A stretch of 64,000 nt of DNA. Origin: Leptothrix sp. (in: b-proteobacteria). GTDB lineage: Bacteria; Pseudomonadota; Gammaproteobacteria; Burkholderiales; Burkholderiaceae_C. The stretch lies in assembly GCA_013822685.1 (NCBI GenBank), contig PNKV01000004.1, forward strand, positions 184,510 to 248,509, in the 5' to 3' direction. The translations under genes and the position numbers were made by a program. How positions within the stretch are numbered: the stretch's first letter is position 1; the number at the start of each line of letters is the position of its first letter. Positions 1 through 9,270 of the stretch are shown in pieces. Under the pieces are notes generated by a model. That model saw only the letters and a program-made list of their open reading frames with translations. It was not told the DNA's origin and made no database searches.

Positions 1-1255
1 CGGCGCGCAAAAACGCGGGATCGTCGTCGTTGTTGACCAGCAGGCGCAGCCAGGCACACAGGTCCTTGATCTCGGCGCGGTCAAAGAAGCTCTGTCCGCC
101 CGACACCTTGTAAGGGATGTTGGCCTTGCGCAGGGCTTTCTCAAAAGCTTTGGCCTGAAAGTTGGCGCGATACAGGATGGCGAAATCGTTCCAGGGCGCG
201 GCCACGGTCGAACCAGTGGCCCCCGCGTGCAAAGCCAAAATGCGCCCCACGGCGCGCTCGGCCTCGTGCTCTTCGTTGTCGCACTCCACCACCTTCACCG
301 GCTCGCCTTCGCCCAGGTCGCTCCACAGCGTCTTCTGGTACAGCTTGGGGTTCAGCGCGATCACGTGGTTGGCCGCCCGCAGGATGGCGCTGGTGGAGCG
401 GTAGTTTTGCTCCAGCGGGATCACTTTCAGCTGGGGGAAATCCTGCGGCAGGCGCTTGAGGTTGTCCAGCGTGGCGCCGCGCCAGCCGTAGATGGACTGG
501 TCGTCATCGCCCACGGCCGTGAAGATGCCGCGTTCGCCCACCAGCAGTTTGAGCAAGTCGTACTGCGTGGCGTTGGTGTCTTGATACTCATCGACCAGCA
601 CGTGGCGCAGGTTGCGCTGCCACTTGGCGCGCACGTGCTCGTGGTCGGCCAGCAACTTCATCGACAGACCGATCAGGTCATCAAAGTCAACGGCCTGGTA
701 GGCCATCAGGCGCTCTTCGTACAGGCGCATGACCCGGGCGCAGATGCGTTCGTCGTCGTTCTCGGCCACGGCTTCGGCTTGTGCGCTATTCAGCCCAGCG
801 TTCTTCCAGCTGCTGATGGTCCATTGCCAGTTCCGAGCCTGCTTGGGATCGGTGGTGCCGCCTGCATCGCGAATGATGCCCAGCACGTCATCGCTGTCCA
901 GGATCGAGAACTTGGGTTTGAGGCCCAGGGCCTCGCCATCTTCGCGCAACAGGCGCACGCCCAGCGAGTGGAAGGTGCAGACTAGCAGTTTGCTGGCCGC
1001 CTTGCCACCGATCAGCGCTTTGGCGCGCTCGCGCATCTCCAGCGCGGCCTTGTTGGTGAAGGTGATGGCCGCGATTTGAGAGGGCGCCAGGTCGGCACCG
1101 TGCCCTGGCTGCAGCAGCCGCGCAATCTTTTGCGTGATGACGCGGGTTTTGCCCGAACCGGCCCCTGCCAAGACCAGGCACGGGCCATCAAGGTGCAGCA
1201 CGGCGGCCATCTGGGCCGGGTTGAGGGTGGAGGCTGGGCTGGGAGATGCGGACAC
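1..1255 (-). CDS. rep: ATP-dependent DNA helicase Rep, C-terminus cut by window edge
   Basis: Superfamily 1A 3'-5' DNA helicase that clears proteins from DNA and helps restart replication forks. About 418 residues are visible; E. coli Rep has 673, so the missing part lies left of base 1. Walker A is GAGSGKT at residues 31-37, motif II is DEYQD at 222-226, followed by VGDDDQSIYGWRGA (motif III) and LEQNYRS (motif IV). The N-terminal block LNPAQMAAV...LDGPCLVLAG matches Rep more closely than UvrD. The start is uncertain: GTG at 1255 places the protein like its homologues, while an in-frame ATG at 1294 would add 13 residues. Neither has a clear Shine-Dalgarno sequence. Confidence 0.9.
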   Translation of the reverse strand, partial: MSASPSPASTLNPAQMAAVLHLDGPCLVLAGAGSGKTRVITQKIARLLQPGHGADLAPSQIAAITFTNKAALEMRERAKALIGGKAASKLLVCTFHSLGVRLLREDGEALGLKPKFSILDSDDVLGIIRDAGGTTDPKQARNWQWTISSWKNAGLNSAQAEAVAENDDERICARVMRLYEERLMAYQAVDFDDLIGLSMKLLADHEHVRAKWQRNLRHVLVDEYQDTNATQYDLLKLLVGERGIFTAVGDDDQSIYGWRGATLDNLKRLPQDFPQLKVIPLEQNYRSTSAILRAANHVIALNPKLYQKTLWSDLGEGEPVKVVECDNEEHEAERAVGRILALHAGATGSTVAAPWNDFAILYRANFQAKAFEKALRKANIPYKVSGGQSFFDRAEIKDLCAWLRLLVNNDDDPAFLRA

Positions 1256-1362
1256 AAAAACACTGATTCTCGGGGGACACAGGCCACACAGCATAGTGCA
1301 GAGTTGCACTGGTGCTTTGGCGGTGAAATGGCCGCTCGCAGGCCCTGGTTTGCCTCTTGGCT

Positions 1363-1378
1363 CCCCTTGAACAGGGGG
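1363..1378. repeat. C4-N-G4 palindrome, copy 1
   Basis: CCCCTTGAACAGGGGG, an inverted repeat of CCCCT and AGGGG with a 5-base spacer, lies between rep and the PEP-CTERM gene, about 120 bases before the latter's start. The same kind of element recurs in other intergenic gaps here. Function unknown. Confidence 0.45.
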
Positions 1379-1500
1379 TCGGCAAAACCCTCTTGGTCGT
1401 CGGGCGTTGCACAGCTAATATTTACAAAGTCGGGGCCTTTATCACGAAACGATTCCAGTCACCGCTTCCGACATCTTCCGCGAGGAGAGGAGCCTTTTTT

Positions 1501-2178
1501 ATGATACAAAATCTGCGAAAAATAGCAGTGGCGACGGGGCTGGCGGCATTGGCAGTTGCCTCTTCGGCAAACGCTGCCGTGACACAGCAATCCAGCTATG
1601 TCTATGATTTCAAGACGTTCTACGACACGTCCACGATCGCCAATTCGTTCGACACCAAGACGCTGAACTATTCAGTGGCCTCGATGACCATCAAGGACAT
1701 CTCGGGTGGTGTTGAGATCTCGATGAAGCAGAACAGCACGCTGTTCCCTGCCAAAACCACCTCTGGCACCTTGCTGGACGGTCTGTGGTTGAACGGCAAT
1801 TGGGGCGCAGTCGCTGGCGGCGGTGTTTCCGGCGGGGCGTCAACGCTCTTCGGTCTGCCAACACTGATCTTCAGAGATGGCGGCTACCTGTACAACGGCA
1901 GCATCAACTTTGCCAGTACAGGTCTGGCTGAAGGCGGTTCAGCCACCTTCACCATCAAGGGCACAGGCGTTTCCGCCTACAACTTTGCCAAGTCGAGCAA
2001 TGTGCCCATGATCGAGCTCTCGAACGTGGGTAGCCCGTACAACACTCTCTTCTCGGGTGGCAAGGTGTCCTTCGTGGGCTCTGTCACCAATGTCCCTGAG
2101 CCAGGCACTTACGTGCTGATGGGTCTGGGCTTGGTTGGTGTGGCCATGGTCAGCCGCCGCGCTCGTCGCGCAGCCTGA
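1501..2178 (+). CDS. PEP-CTERM sorting domain-containing exported protein
   Basis: Secreted or surface protein of 225 residues handled by the exosortase/PEP-CTERM system. It has a Sec signal peptide (Lys/Arg at 6-7, hydrophobic core, cleavage near ANA-AV at 25). It ends with PEP at 199-201, a hydrophobic stretch rich in Gly/Leu/Val and a basic tail SRRARRA. The middle is Ser/Thr/Gly-rich with no recognised domain. The ATG at 1501 is chosen because GAGGAGAGG sits about ten bases upstream and the signal peptide begins there. Two consecutive hairpins follow the gene. The processing exosortase is not in the window. A second PEP-CTERM gene lies near 43.5 kb. Confidence 0.88.
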   Translation: MIQNLRKIAVATGLAALAVASSANAAVTQQSSYVYDFKTFYDTSTIANSFDTKTLNYSVASMTIKDISGGVEISMKQNSTLFPAKTTSGTLLDGLWLNGNWGAVAGGGVSGGASTLFGLPTLIFRDGGYLYNGSINFASTGLAEGGSATFTIKGTGVSAYNFAKSSNVPMIELSNVGSPYNTLFSGGKVSFVGSVTNVPEPGTYVLMGLGLVGVAMVSRRARRAA

Positions 2179-2191
2179 TCAAGTTGATCCC

Positions 2192-2239
2192 AGCGGGTTC
2201 GCCCGCTCGGCAAAAAGCCCCGCTTTGGCGGGGCTTTTT
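2192..2239. terminator. Bidirectional rho-independent terminator with preceding hairpin
   Basis: A perfect 12-bp stem (2212-2223 with 2228-2239, loop TTTG) starts with five A and ends with five T, so it can stop transcription on both strands, serving the PEP-CTERM gene and the converging hydrolase gene. A smaller hairpin, AGCGGG-TTCG-CCCGCT, lies just before it at 2192-2207. Confidence 0.88.
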
Positions 2240-2271
2240 CAATGGAGCCCAGGATTTTTCAGGCGAACCGC

Positions 2272-3531
2272 TCAAAGGCTGGCCACGAACTCGCCCACCA
2301 AGTCAGAGAAGGCTGAAGGATTCTCGGCCGCGCTGAGGTGCGCACAACCACTCAGGGTCACCAACTGCGACCGGGCAATGCCCCGGGCCAACGCCGAGGC
2401 CATGTCCAGAGGCGTGTTCTCGTCCCGCTCACCGGCAATCACCAACGTGGGCACGCGGATCTGGTTGAGTTGCGCGGTGGTGTCGATCTCGCAGATGGCC
2501 ACCGCGCAGGCGATGTAGCCTTCCGGGTCGGTGGCCTCCAGCAGGCGCTGGTGGCGTGCCACGGTGGCGGCGTGCGTCTGGCGGAATGATTCGCTGAAAA
2601 AACGCATCATCGTGTTGGTGCTGACCGCGCTCAGGCCATGGGACTCGACCGTGGCGATGCGTTGCCCGATGGCCGTGCGCCCCGACTCAGGGTAAGCGCT
2701 GGTGGTGTTGGACAAGACCAGGGCCTTGACCTTGTCGGGGTGACGGATGGCCAACTCCTGGCCAATCATGCCGCCCATGGACAGGCCGACCCAGATCACC
2801 GGCTCTTGCGCTACTTCGTCGATGAGGCGGGCGGCGTCGGCGGCCAGTTCGGCCAGGCTCAGCGGGTCGTTGGGGATCTGCGAGCGGCCATGTCCGCGGG
2901 TGTCCGGGCAGATCACGCGGCAGGTCGCCGCCAGGTCGTTGGCCACGGCGTCCCACATGCTGCTGTCCTGGCCCAGGGCGTGGCTCAGGACCACGGTGTG
3001 GGCTTCCTCGTCGCCATTGCGCGGTTCGCGCACGGTGGCGTGCAACTTGGGGCGGGTGCTGGTGAAAACAGAACGGCCGACGCCCGGGTGCCAGGCTTCG
3101 GTGGCGGGGTGTGGCGGGGGCTCGATGCCCAATTCCTTCATGATGCCCAGCGCCCGCGAGAAACCGGTGTTGGCGGCGGGCACGCCCGCGTAGATCGAGA
3201 TCTGGATCAAGGCTTCGCGCACTTCTTCCACGCTCAGGGTGTGGGCGTTGCCGGGTGTCAGCGCCCCCCGCAGGTGGATCTCGAACTCGTCCCAGCGGCC
3301 CAGGGCGCTGGTCACGGCCAGCACGATGATGCGGCGGGTTTTCCAGTCCAGGCCCGGTCGGCCCCACACGCCGTGCCACGCGTAGTCGGTGATGAAGTGC
3401 TGGAATTCAGCCGTGAAAGCGTTGGCCTTGGCCACCGATTTGTCCACCCAGGCATCGCCCAGGGCGGCTCGGCGGTTGCGCATGCCCCTTTCAAAAGGGT
3501 GATCGAAGGGGTGTTCGAGAGCGGAAGACAT
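2272..3531 (-). CDS. Fused 4-carboxymuconolactone decarboxylase / 3-oxoadipate enol-lactonase-type protein
   Basis: A 419-residue fusion. Residues 15-135 form a carboxymuconolactone decarboxylase (PcaC/AhpD-fold) domain, with the PcaC-like run from GVWGRPGLDWKTRR to VREALIQ. Residues 155-419 form an alpha/beta hydrolase of the PcaD type, with nucleophile Ser251 in GLSMGG, Asp370 in GERDENT and His398 in GCAHLS. Together they would convert 4-carboxymuconolactone to 3-oxoadipate in the protocatechuate branch of the beta-ketoadipate pathway. The order is decarboxylase then lactonase, the reverse of the actinobacterial PcaL fusion. No other pca gene is nearby, so the true substrate is uncertain. 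The gene ends against the PEP-CTERM terminator. Confidence 0.8.
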   Translation of the reverse strand: MSSALEHPFDHPFERGMRNRRAALGDAWVDKSVAKANAFTAEFQHFITDYAWHGVWGRPGLDWKTRRIIVLAVTSALGRWDEFEIHLRGALTPGNAHTLSVEEVREALIQISIYAGVPAANTGFSRALGIMKELGIEPPPHPATEAWHPGVGRSVFTSTRPKLHATVREPRNGDEEAHTVVLSHALGQDSSMWDAVANDLAATCRVICPDTRGHGRSQIPNDPLSLAELAADAARLIDEVAQEPVIWVGLSMGGMIGQELAIRHPDKVKALVLSNTTSAYPESGRTAIGQRIATVESHGLSAVSTNTMMRFFSESFRQTHAATVARHQRLLEATDPEGYIACAVAICEIDTTAQLNQIRVPTLVIAGERDENTPLDMASALARGIARSQLVTLSGCAHLSAAENPSAFSDLVGEFVASL

Positions 3532-3663
3532 GGGTCACATTTCAAAGTTCTGTGCGTGAATTGTGCCGCGCTTGGGGCCGATTTCGCGCCTGATGAAAAC
3601 CCCTCTGGTGCATTTGCCGTGCCAGTACCGGATGTCAGAAGCAAGTCGTGTATGGTCCGGGCC

Positions 3664-4647
3664 ATGCTTGTTCTTGCCTTTCGCTCACCCTGGCAGCTGT
3701 CTGCCGTCCTTCTGATCGTGTCTGTATTGACGGGATGCGCCTCAGGGCCCGGTTCCCGGTCTCCGACGGCCGAGCGTGATGGGCCCCCAGCAGCAAGCTC
3801 CCCTGACTTGGCCAAAGTCCCCGATCCAGAACCTCGGGTCGAGCCGATTCGCCAGGGTGGGCCCAACAAGCCCTATTCGGTCATGGGGCAAAGCTACGAG
3901 CCCATGGCCACCGATGTCCCCTGGCGGCAGCGTGGCCTCACCTCCTGGTACGGGCAAAAGTTCCATGGGCGGCGCACGGCCAGCGGCGAGCTTTTCAGCG
4001 TTCACGGCTTGACTGCGGCCCACCGCACCTTGCCCATCCCCAGTTATGTGCGGGTGCGCCACATCGCGTCGGGCAAGGAGGTGATCGTGCGGGTCAACGA
4101 TCGGGGGCCTTTCCACTCCGCCCGGGTGCTGGACTTGAGCTACGCCGCCGCGCTGAAACTGGGCATCGTGGCCATGGGCAGCGCCGAGGTGGAGCTGGAG
4201 CGCCTGACGTTTGACGACATTCGAACCGGGGCATGGCGGCGCGGCAAGCCTGCGGGCAACCAGGAGCCCGGCGCGAGCTCCGAGCAGACCTTGGCCTCGG
4301 CGAGCAACACCGAGCCACCGCCCGTGCCGCCTTTGGGCATGAGCGGTGGCTCCGACACCATGGCAGCGTCACCTTCAGCCGAAGCCCCTGGTCGCGCCTA
4401 CACCCCGGCGGCCCGTGGCTTCTGGGTGCAGTTGGCCGCCATGGGCAAGCGCGAAGGGGTTGACCAATTGCAGCAGCGGGTCAACACCGAACTGGCCTCG
4501 CTGACGCCGCTGATGGCGGTGTTCAAGGAAGCCGCCTTGTTCCGCTTGCAGGTGGGCCCTTATGAGAGCCGTGAGCAGGCGCAAGGTGTGGCCCGTTCCG
4601 TGCGCGACGTCCTCGCCTTGAAACCCTTGGTGATTGAGCGGCGCTGA
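3664..4647 (+). CDS. rlpA: Septal ring lytic transglycosylase RlpA family lipoprotein
   Basis: Outer-membrane lipoprotein acting on denuded peptidoglycan glycans at the septum. The 327-residue chain has a signal peptide with lipobox LTGC (Cys25). A Pro-rich linker follows, then a double-psi beta-barrel (about 90-170: LTSWYGQKFHGRRTASGE and VNDRGPF, including the conserved catalytic-type Asp). A low-complexity spacer leads to a C-terminal SPOR domain (about 251-327). ATG 3664 gives the shortest good signal peptide; ATG 3652 in the same frame adds four residues. The stop shares one base with the next start, so the EamA gene is probably co-transcribed. It is not next to mreBCD/mrdA here. Confidence 0.88.
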   Translation: MLVLAFRSPWQLSAVLLIVSVLTGCASGPGSRSPTAERDGPPAASSPDLAKVPDPEPRVEPIRQGGPNKPYSVMGQSYEPMATDVPWRQRGLTSWYGQKFHGRRTASGELFSVHGLTAAHRTLPIPSYVRVRHIASGKEVIVRVNDRGPFHSARVLDLSYAAALKLGIVAMGSAEVELERLTFDDIRTGAWRRGKPAGNQEPGASSEQTLASASNTEPPPVPPLGMSGGSDTMAASPSAEAPGRAYTPAARGFWVQLAAMGKREGVDQLQQRVNTELASLTPLMAVFKEAALFRLQVGPYESREQAQGVARSVRDVLALKPLVIERR

Positions 4648-5516
4648 TGCCTTACCTTGCCCTGGTGTGCAACGCGATGATCTGGGGCCTCTCCTGGTGG
4701 CCCTTGCGGCAATTGCAGTCCATGGGCTTGCACCCGTTGTGGACCACGTCGATCTTCTTCGTGTTGAGCACGGCCTTGATCATGGCGTGGCGGCCCACCG
4801 CCTTGGCCCTGCTGCTGCGCTCGCCTGCGCTGTGGTGCCTGGCCTTGGCGGCGGGCAGCACCAATGCCGCGTTCAATTGGGGCGTGAGCATTGGCGAGGT
4901 GGTCCGCGTGGTGCTGTTGTTCTACCTGATGCCGGTGTGGGCCGCCTTGCTGGCCTGGCTGGCCTTGGGTGAACGGCCGACATCGGCCGCGGCGTTTCGG
5001 GTGATCCTGGCGTTGCTGGGCGCCGTGCTGGTGCTCAAGCCGAACGACGCGCCCTGGCCCGTGTTCGCGGGGTTGCCCGATGTGTTGGGCTTGGTGGGCG
5101 GCTTCGGCTTCGCGGCCAACAACGTGATCCTGCGTCAGCAGGTTCATCAAGACACGGCCGCGCGTGCGCTGGCGATGTTCATCGGCGGCATCTTCTTGCC
5201 GGGTTTCCTGGCGGTGGCCCTGTCAAGCCAGGGCATCATCCCGCCTTTGCCGGCGTTCGATGTGCGCTGGTTGATGGGGGCCTTGGGCTTGGGCCTGGCC
5301 ATGTTCTGCGGCAACATGGCGCTGCAATACGGTGCCTCGCGCGTGCCGGTCAACATCAGCTCGGTGGTGATGCTGACCGAGATCGTGTTCGCGGCTGGGT
5401 CGGCGGTGTGGTGGGGTGGCGAGGTGCTCACCCCCATGGTGATGGCGGGCGGCGGGCTGATCCTGTTGGCCGCCGTTCTGGCGGCACGCGAAGGCACGGC
5501 CGCCCACGCTGCCTGA
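4647..5516 (+). CDS. EamA/DMT-superfamily transporter
   Basis: Inner-membrane exporter of the drug/metabolite transporter superfamily, 289 residues, with two EamA repeats of about five helices each (roughly 1-130 and 145-280). The mostly hydrophobic sequence shows a typical first-repeat end (YLMPVWAALLAWLALGERPT) and a matching second-repeat end (VMLTEIVFAAGSAVWWGGE). The substrate cannot be read from sequence. The start overlaps the rlpA stop by one base, suggesting translational coupling. It converges on hemE with only eight bases between. Confidence 0.87.
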   Translation: MPYLALVCNAMIWGLSWWPLRQLQSMGLHPLWTTSIFFVLSTALIMAWRPTALALLLRSPALWCLALAAGSTNAAFNWGVSIGEVVRVVLLFYLMPVWAALLAWLALGERPTSAAAFRVILALLGAVLVLKPNDAPWPVFAGLPDVLGLVGGFGFAANNVILRQQVHQDTAARALAMFIGGIFLPGFLAVALSSQGIIPPLPAFDVRWLMGALGLGLAMFCGNMALQYGASRVPVNISSVVMLTEIVFAAGSAVWWGGEVLTPMVMAGGGLILLAAVLAAREGTAAHAA

Positions 5517-5524
5517 GCCGGTGT

Positions 5525-6631
5525 TCAGCCGCGCTGCTGGCGCGAATAGGCGTGCACCGTGTCCACCAGCACCGACACGTGCTCGGGCGGCGTGAACTGG
5601 CTGATGCCATGCCCCAGGTTGAAGATGTGCCCATGGCTTGCGCCGGGCACGCCAAAGCTGTCCAGCGTCTTGATCACTTCGGTCTTGATCTGATCCGGCT
5701 GGGCGAACAGCACATTGGGGTCCAGATTGCCTTGCAAGGCCACGCGGTCGCCCACGCGGGCACGGGCCTGGCCCAGGTTCACGGTCCAGTCCAGCCCCAC
5801 GACATCGCTGCCTGCATCGGCGATCTGATCGATCCACAGGCCGCCACCCTTCGTGAACACGATGTGCGGGATGCGAAAGCCCTCGTGTTCTTTCTTGAGT
5901 TGTGACAGCACGCGCCTGGTGTAGGCCAGGCTGAACTCCTGGAAGGCACCATCGGCCAGCACGCCGCCCCACGAGTCGAACACCATCGCGGCCTGCGCGC
6001 CGGCTTCGATCTGGGTGTTGAGGTACAGGGCCACGGCATCGGCGTTGATGGCCAGGATGCGGTGCATCAGGTCAGGGCGCTGGTACATCAGGGTCTTGAC
6101 CAGGCGGTAGTCGTCCGAGCCGCCGCCTTCGACCATGTAGCAGGCCAGCGTCCAGGGGCTGCCCGAGAAGCCGATCAAAGGCACCCGGCCCACGCCGTTG
6201 GAATCGCTCAGGGCTTGGCGGATGGTGCGCACCGCGTCGAACACGTAGCGCAGCTTGTCCATGTCGGGCACGGCCAGCTTGGCCACGGCGGCTTCGTCGC
6301 GGACCACGTGGGCGAACTTGGGGCCCTCGCCAGTGGCGAAGCTCAGGCCCAGGCCCATGGCGTCGGGCACGGTCAGGATGTCGCTGAACAGGATGGCGGC
6401 GTCGAGGTCGTAGCGCGCCAGCGGCTGCAAGGTCACCTCGCAAGCGGCCTCGGGGTTGGTGGCCAGGCCCATGAAGCTGCCGGCCTTGTCGCGCGTGGCG
6501 CGGTACTCGGGCAGATAACGTCCGGCCTGGCGCATCAGCCACACGGGCGTGGCATCAGTGGGCAGGCGCAGGCAGGCCCGCAGGAAGCGGTCATTGGCCA
6601 GGGAGGGGAGCTTGGGCGTGGCGGATGTCAT
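5525..6631 (-). CDS. hemE: Uroporphyrinogen decarboxylase
   Basis: Decarboxylates the four acetate side chains of uroporphyrinogen III to give coproporphyrinogen III in haem synthesis; cytosolic homodimer. The 368-residue length is normal. The signature [11 protein letters not shown] is at 33-43, and ILFSDIL carries the catalytic Asp. [22 protein letters not shown] and [11 protein letters not shown] are family blocks. ATG 6631 is chosen because conservation begins with [12 protein letters not shown] shortly after it; longer in-frame readings have no family support. A divergent gene starts 116 bases away. Confidence 0.96.
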   Translation of the reverse strand: MTSATPKLPSLANDRFLRACLRLPTDATPVWLMRQAGRYLPEYRATRDKAGSFMGLATNPEAACEVTLQPLARYDLDAAILFSDILTVPDAMGLGLSFATGEGPKFAHVVRDEAAVAKLAVPDMDKLRYVFDAVRTIRQALSDSNGVGRVPLIGFSGSPWTLACYMVEGGGSDDYRLVKTLMYQRPDLMHRILAINADAVALYLNTQIEAGAQAAMVFDSWGGVLADGAFQEFSLAYTRRVLSQLKKEHEGFRIPHIVFTKGGGLWIDQIADAGSDVVGLDWTVNLGQARARVGDRVALQGNLDPNVLFAQPDQIKTEVIKTLDSFGVPGASHGHIFNLGHGISQFTPPEHVSVLVDTVHAYSRQQRG

Positions 6632-6747
6632 CTGTGTATTGTAGGCAGTGCCCTGACAGCGCAGACACAGGGCCGGCGCCATGAATGCGGGCGGACCTCC
6701 GCACAAGCCATGAGGCGGTGCGGCCTGCCTTCTGTCACGATCAAGCC

Positions 6748-8136
6748 ATGCGCCCCGCCGTCAAAGACACCACTCATCCTCTGAACCGGACCGAGCACGC
6801 CTACGCGGCCATCGATGGCGCGGCCGGGACCATGGTCCAGCCCTACCTGATCCGCCTCAACACGCCGGTGGCCGAGGCTGAGGTGCGGCGCGCGATGCGC
6901 TCGCTGGTCACACACCACCCGCGCTTGCGTGGCGTGGTGGCGCCCGGCAAATACTTCTATCGCCTGCGCATCCTGCCGGACGATGAACTGGTGGACCAGC
7001 TCTTCAACGTGGCCTGGCGGGTCGAGGCGCACATCGATGCGCTGGACGGCGCCGCGCTGGAGGCGTATCAAAACCAGATGCTCAACGAGGTCATGCCCAT
7101 GGAGCGCGGCTTGAACTTCCACATGCGTTTCATCCCGCACGCGTCCGCGCCGGTCATGTTCATCTGCCTGCACCACCTGTTTGGCGATGGCCGCACCTGC
7201 ATGCAATTGGTGGCTGATCTGCTCAGCCTGCTCAATGGCCGGGCCATTGAGATGCAGCCGGTCGAGACCCCGTCGATGATGGGCGCCGTGGCGCCACCAC
7301 ACTGGTGGCAGTGGCCGGCGCACATCTGGCGTTCGCGCCAGCACAAGGTGGCCGAAGCCAAGAGGCAGGCGGGCCTGCACATCCAGCAGTTGCCCATGTG
7401 CGCCACAACGCATTTCTCGGTCAACGCCATGCGCCATTACCGGGTCAGCGTTGGTTCCGCGGTGCTGCGGCAGGCCGCGCGCAAGCTGGGCGTGTCGCTC
7501 AATACCTTCATGGTGTCGGCCGTGGCCCAAAGTTTTTTGGATCTGGCCGCTGATGATCCCAAAGCCGCCGCCGTGATCCGCGTCTCGGTCGATCTGCGCA
7601 AGCACTATCCGGAGTCACGCGGTTTCGGCCCTTTGTGGGGCAACCATGTCGGCGCTTTCCTGGTGATCGAAGAAGATCCACGCAAGCCGTTGCCCGACCG
7701 CGTGCGCTCGGTGGGTGCGCACGTCAAGGAAGGCCTGGACCGCTTCGCCCGGCGAGAGATGTTCTGGACCTACCTGCTGGAAGAGTCCATGCCCTTGCTG
7801 GGCCGCACGCTGATTGGCCACATCGCCCACCAGCTCAAGCGCAAGAACAAGCTCCCCAAGATCAGCTGCCACTGCACCAGCTTGGGCGACGTCAGTTACA
7901 TCAACGCGCCGGGCGCTGCCATCAAGGCCACCGAGTTCATCCCCATCGTGACCAGTGTGGCCTTGCTGATGGTGATGACCGAGCTCGACGGTGTGTTCAC
8001 CATGCCCGTGTCCTGGCAGCGCAGCGACAACACGGTCGAAGAAATCGACGCCTACATCGCGCGCCTGGACCAGACCTTCATCCGGCTGGTGCGCGAGGCG
8101 GGCATCGACCCGGCGGCTGGCTTACAGGCGGCCTAG
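6748..8136 (+). CDS. Condensation-domain / acyltransferase family protein
   Basis: A 462-residue protein of the CoA-dependent acyltransferase superfamily (NRPS condensation domains, alcohol acyltransferases). The catalytic motif is HHLFGDG at 142-148, fitting HHxxxDG with His143 as the presumed base. The later [14 protein letters not shown] resembles the second conserved block of such enzymes, and [10 protein letters not shown] is also family-like. There is no carrier or adenylation domain, so it probably acts alone on acyl-CoA or an activated acyl donor. ATG 6748 is preferred; an upstream in-frame start would add 21 poorly conserved residues. Its end overlaps the converging double GNAT gene by 15 bases. 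Context with the GH3-type enzyme suggests a shared acyl-conjugation pathway (inference). Confidence 0.72.
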   Translation: MRPAVKDTTHPLNRTEHAYAAIDGAAGTMVQPYLIRLNTPVAEAEVRRAMRSLVTHHPRLRGVVAPGKYFYRLRILPDDELVDQLFNVAWRVEAHIDALDGAALEAYQNQMLNEVMPMERGLNFHMRFIPHASAPVMFICLHHLFGDGRTCMQLVADLLSLLNGRAIEMQPVETPSMMGAVAPPHWWQWPAHIWRSRQHKVAEAKRQAGLHIQQLPMCATTHFSVNAMRHYRVSVGSAVLRQAARKLGVSLNTFMVSAVAQSFLDLAADDPKAAAVIRVSVDLRKHYPESRGFGPLWGNHVGAFLVIEEDPRKPLPDRVRSVGAHVKEGLDRFARREMFWTYLLEESMPLLGRTLIGHIAHQLKRKNKLPKISCHCTSLGDVSYINAPGAAIKATEFIPIVTSVALLMVMTELDGVFTMPVSWQRSDNTVEEIDAYIARLDQTFIRLVREAGIDPAAGLQAA

Positions 8137-9219
8137 CTCCACGTACAGCGGGCGGTCATCAATGCCCGGGCGCGGGTCTTCGCCATAGCTCAGCCAGAAG
8201 TGGCTGGAGAACAGCTTCTGGCGCTTGTACCGGCGCGGCACCTCGGCCAGCGGATCGGTCTGCGTGATGCCGATGGCCAGCGCGTCGTACTTCTGGCCCT
8301 GGTTCGCCATGATCCAGTCGATCAGGCCTTGCAGCACTTCGGGATCGTCCTTGGCCACCAGGATGTTGTACAGCGACAAGTAGTTCAACTCGCCGCCAAT
8401 GGCGGGCAGCTTGAAGCCGCCCGTCAGGCCCACGTACAGGTTGTACAGCGGGCGCAGTACCTTCACGATGGGCTTGAAGCCCACGATGCGCGTCTGCTTG
8501 TAGGCCTTCTGGTTCCAGCCGGCCAAAAAGCCGATGATTTCGCCATTGCGCGTGGCCAGCCCGAAGTCACCGATCGACAAGCCAGCGTAGTAGGGATCGC
8601 CCGCCACCAGCTTGCTGAAATCGTACACCGGATAGCCATTGCGGCGGGGTGCCTCGCGGTCAAAGAAGGCCTGCATGGCCGGCACATCGGCCTTGGTGGC
8701 CGCGCGGATCTGCACGCCATTGGGAATGCGCGGCTTGATCTTGCGTGTGAAGATGAAGCTGGTCTCGATGGCGTGGCTGATCCAATAGCGGAACAGCACC
8801 CCATCGGCCGAGTTGGCCGCAGCGTCCAGCGGGGCCGTGTTTTCTTTCAGCACGATGCCTTGCAGCAGGTCTTCGGTCGAGCGGAATTTCTTCTGCTCGA
8901 CGAACAAGTTGGACGCGATGCCGCGGCGGCGGTAGAACGGATCAACACGCGTGTCGCCCGAGTAATACACACGGCGCTTCTTGCCGCTGATGAACAGCTC
9001 GCGGCCCGAGATCACCGTCAGGCCGGCCAGCACATCAGGGCGCTCCGAGTCATCGGCCACGGTCAGCACAAACTCATCGCCGATCACCTTGGCGCCCACG
9101 AAGAAGTCCGGGGCGCGCTGAAAGCACATCTGCGCCACACCCGGCATCGTGATCTTGGTGATCAGGTCCTGCATCTTGGCGTTGTCGGCGGGTGTGCCCA
9201 GTCTTACGGTGATGGCCAT
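8122..9219 (-). CDS. Double GNAT-domain N-acyltransferase-like protein
   Basis: A 365-residue protein that looks like two tandem GNAT folds. The N-terminal half has a normal acyl-CoA pyrophosphate loop, with YRRRGIASNLF at about 96-106. A second unit begins near 171 (VQIRAATKADVPAMQAFF) and contains NGEIIGFLAGW. The acceptor is unknown. It is the last of three minus-strand genes, with 51 bases between it and the GH3-type gene, and probably shares an mRNA with it. Its stop overlaps the end of the convergent condensation-type gene. Confidence 0.7.
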   Translation of the reverse strand: MAITVRLGTPADNAKMQDLITKITMPGVAQMCFQRAPDFFVGAKVIGDEFVLTVADDSERPDVLAGLTVISGRELFISGKKRRVYYSGDTRVDPFYRRRGIASNLFVEQKKFRSTEDLLQGIVLKENTAPLDAAANSADGVLFRYWISHAIETSFIFTRKIKPRIPNGVQIRAATKADVPAMQAFFDREAPRRNGYPVYDFSKLVAGDPYYAGLSIGDFGLATRNGEIIGFLAGWNQKAYKQTRIVGFKPIVKVLRPLYNLYVGLTGGFKLPAIGGELNYLSLYNILVAKDDPEVLQGLIDWIMANQGQKYDALAIGITQTDPLAEVPRRYKRQKLFSSHFWLSYGEDPRPGIDDRPLYVELGRL

Positions 9220-9270
9220 GGTCGGTGAAAGTGGTTGTTCGGGTGAAGACGATTCTGAAGCAAGCGGTGG

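Noticed and set aside
1390..1420. A sigma-54 promoter for PEP-CTERM gene 1 around GGGCGTTGCAC
   Set aside because: The GG before TTGCA is two bases off the required spacing, and the only GG-N10-GC match there lacks the TTGC context.
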